From: an uncultured Fidelibacterota bacterium
Lineage (GTDB): Bacteria; Fidelibacterota; Fidelibacteria; Fidelibacterales; Fidelibacteraceae
DNA length: 5,829 nt
Assembly (NCBI GenBank): GCA_937862595.1
Contig: CALMFL010000151.1
Span: 1-5,829, forward strand
Reading direction: 5' to 3'
The notes under the pieces were generated by a model, which was not told the DNA's origin, made no database searches, and saw nothing but the letters and a program-made list of their open reading frames with translations. The position numbers and the translations under genes were made by a program. Positions 5,413 through 5,829 of this stretch are shown piece by piece. Position 1 is the stretch's first letter, and the number at the start of each line of letters is the position of its first letter.

Positions 5413-5829
5413 ATGGATGTCGCACTTATCATTCTGGGTCTGATCTTCATGATCATGGGGTTTCTGGGATGTCTGCTGCCGGCCCTGCCCGGGCCGCCCC
5501 TGAGCTATGCCGGGTTGCTCCTGCTCCATTTTTCTCCGAAATATGATTTTTCCCCGCGCTTCCTGATCCTTTTTGCCGCGATCACGGTCGTGGTGACGGT
5601 CATGGACAATATCCTGCCCGTATGGACGGCCAGACAGTCCGGCGGAAGCCGGCGCGGCGTATGGGGCAGTGTGATCGGGCTCGCGGCCGGCCTGTTCATT
5701 TTTCCGCCCTGGGGCATTATTTTCGGTCCCTTTGCCGGCGCCGTTATCGGGGAATTGAGTACCGGCATCGGTACGGAAAAAGCACTGCGTTCGGGCTTCA
5801 GTACCTTTCTTGGTTTTCTGTTCGGCGTG
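5413..5829 (+). CDS. DUF456 family small membrane protein (partial, C-terminus cut off)
   Basis: The first 139 residues are present and the frame is open at the right edge; family members are about 160 residues long, so roughly 20-25 are missing. Hydrophobic segments lie near 3-22, 30-40, 49-70, 84-112 and 126-139. The family signature 'GCLLPALPGPPLSYAGLLLL' (19-38) is clear, as are the Gly-rich helix 'GPFAGAVIGEL' (105-115) and the 'ALRSGFSTFLGFLFG' (124-138) segment. These are integral inner-membrane proteins of unknown function, with glycine-zipper-like helices. The start at 5413 has AGGA five bases upstream; a GTG directly precedes it in frame but would shorten the spacing. It is transcribed away from the SpoIID operon, so a functional link is not implied. 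Confidence 0.88.
   Translation, partial: MDVALIILGLIFMIMGFLGCLLPALPGPPLSYAGLLLLHFSPKYDFSPRFLILFAAITVVVTVMDNILPVWTARQSGGSRRGVWGSVIGLAAGLFIFPPWGIIFGPFAGAVIGELSTGIGTEKALRSGFSTFLGFLFGV

Noticed and set aside
5505..5768. 87-codon minus-strand frame opposite the DUF456 gene
   Set aside because: The plus-strand protein matches DUF456 throughout, and the minus frame shows no domain or start signal.

Overview
The window carries five protein-coding genes and about 410 bases of intergenic DNA. It looks like a chromosomal segment of moderate-to-high GC from a Bacteroidota-like (FCB group) bacterium. This rests on protein style: a SpoIID/LytB protein with the Bacteroides-type 'DARxSKxCGG' region next to an AmpG-like permease, a DUF456 protein with 'LPALPGPPLSYAG', and a lipoprotein with a TIM-barrel glycosidase-like fold. 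Lineage is an inference. Three or four starts have good Shine-Dalgarno sequences, which is not typical of every Bacteroidota group. No mobile element, CRISPR array, tRNA or rRNA is visible, and no gene-free stretch exceeds 300 bases.

Minus strand, read from right to left. A SpoIID/LytB-domain protein (5158 to 3833) is followed 15 bases later by an AmpG-like MFS permease with a large periplasmic insertion (3817 to 1955). An intrinsic terminator (1895-1929) closes this two-gene unit. Together they suggest peptidoglycan-fragment uptake and processing (cell-wall recycling). A second minus-strand unit starts near 1800. It holds a TIM-barrel glycosidase-like lipoprotein (1798 to 662), whose stop overlaps by four bases (ATGA) the start of a divergent aconitase/isopropylmalate-dehydratase-like protein (665 to beyond the left edge). 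A perfect 8-bp inverted repeat overlaps the probable promoter of this second unit.

Plus strand. After a 254-base divergent intergenic region, a DUF456 membrane protein starts at 5413 and runs off the right edge.

The most unusual feature is the left-edge protein. Its order of conserved segments follows the large subunit of isopropylmalate dehydratase, but the first iron-sulfur cysteine and the neighbouring active-site Ser/His are replaced. It is translationally coupled to an exported lipoprotein whose own presumed catalytic Asp position is also altered. This pair may be a repurposed, non-catalytic or differently catalytic system. The AmpG-like permease with its extra periplasmic domain and the SpoIID protein without a signal peptide are the second point of interest.
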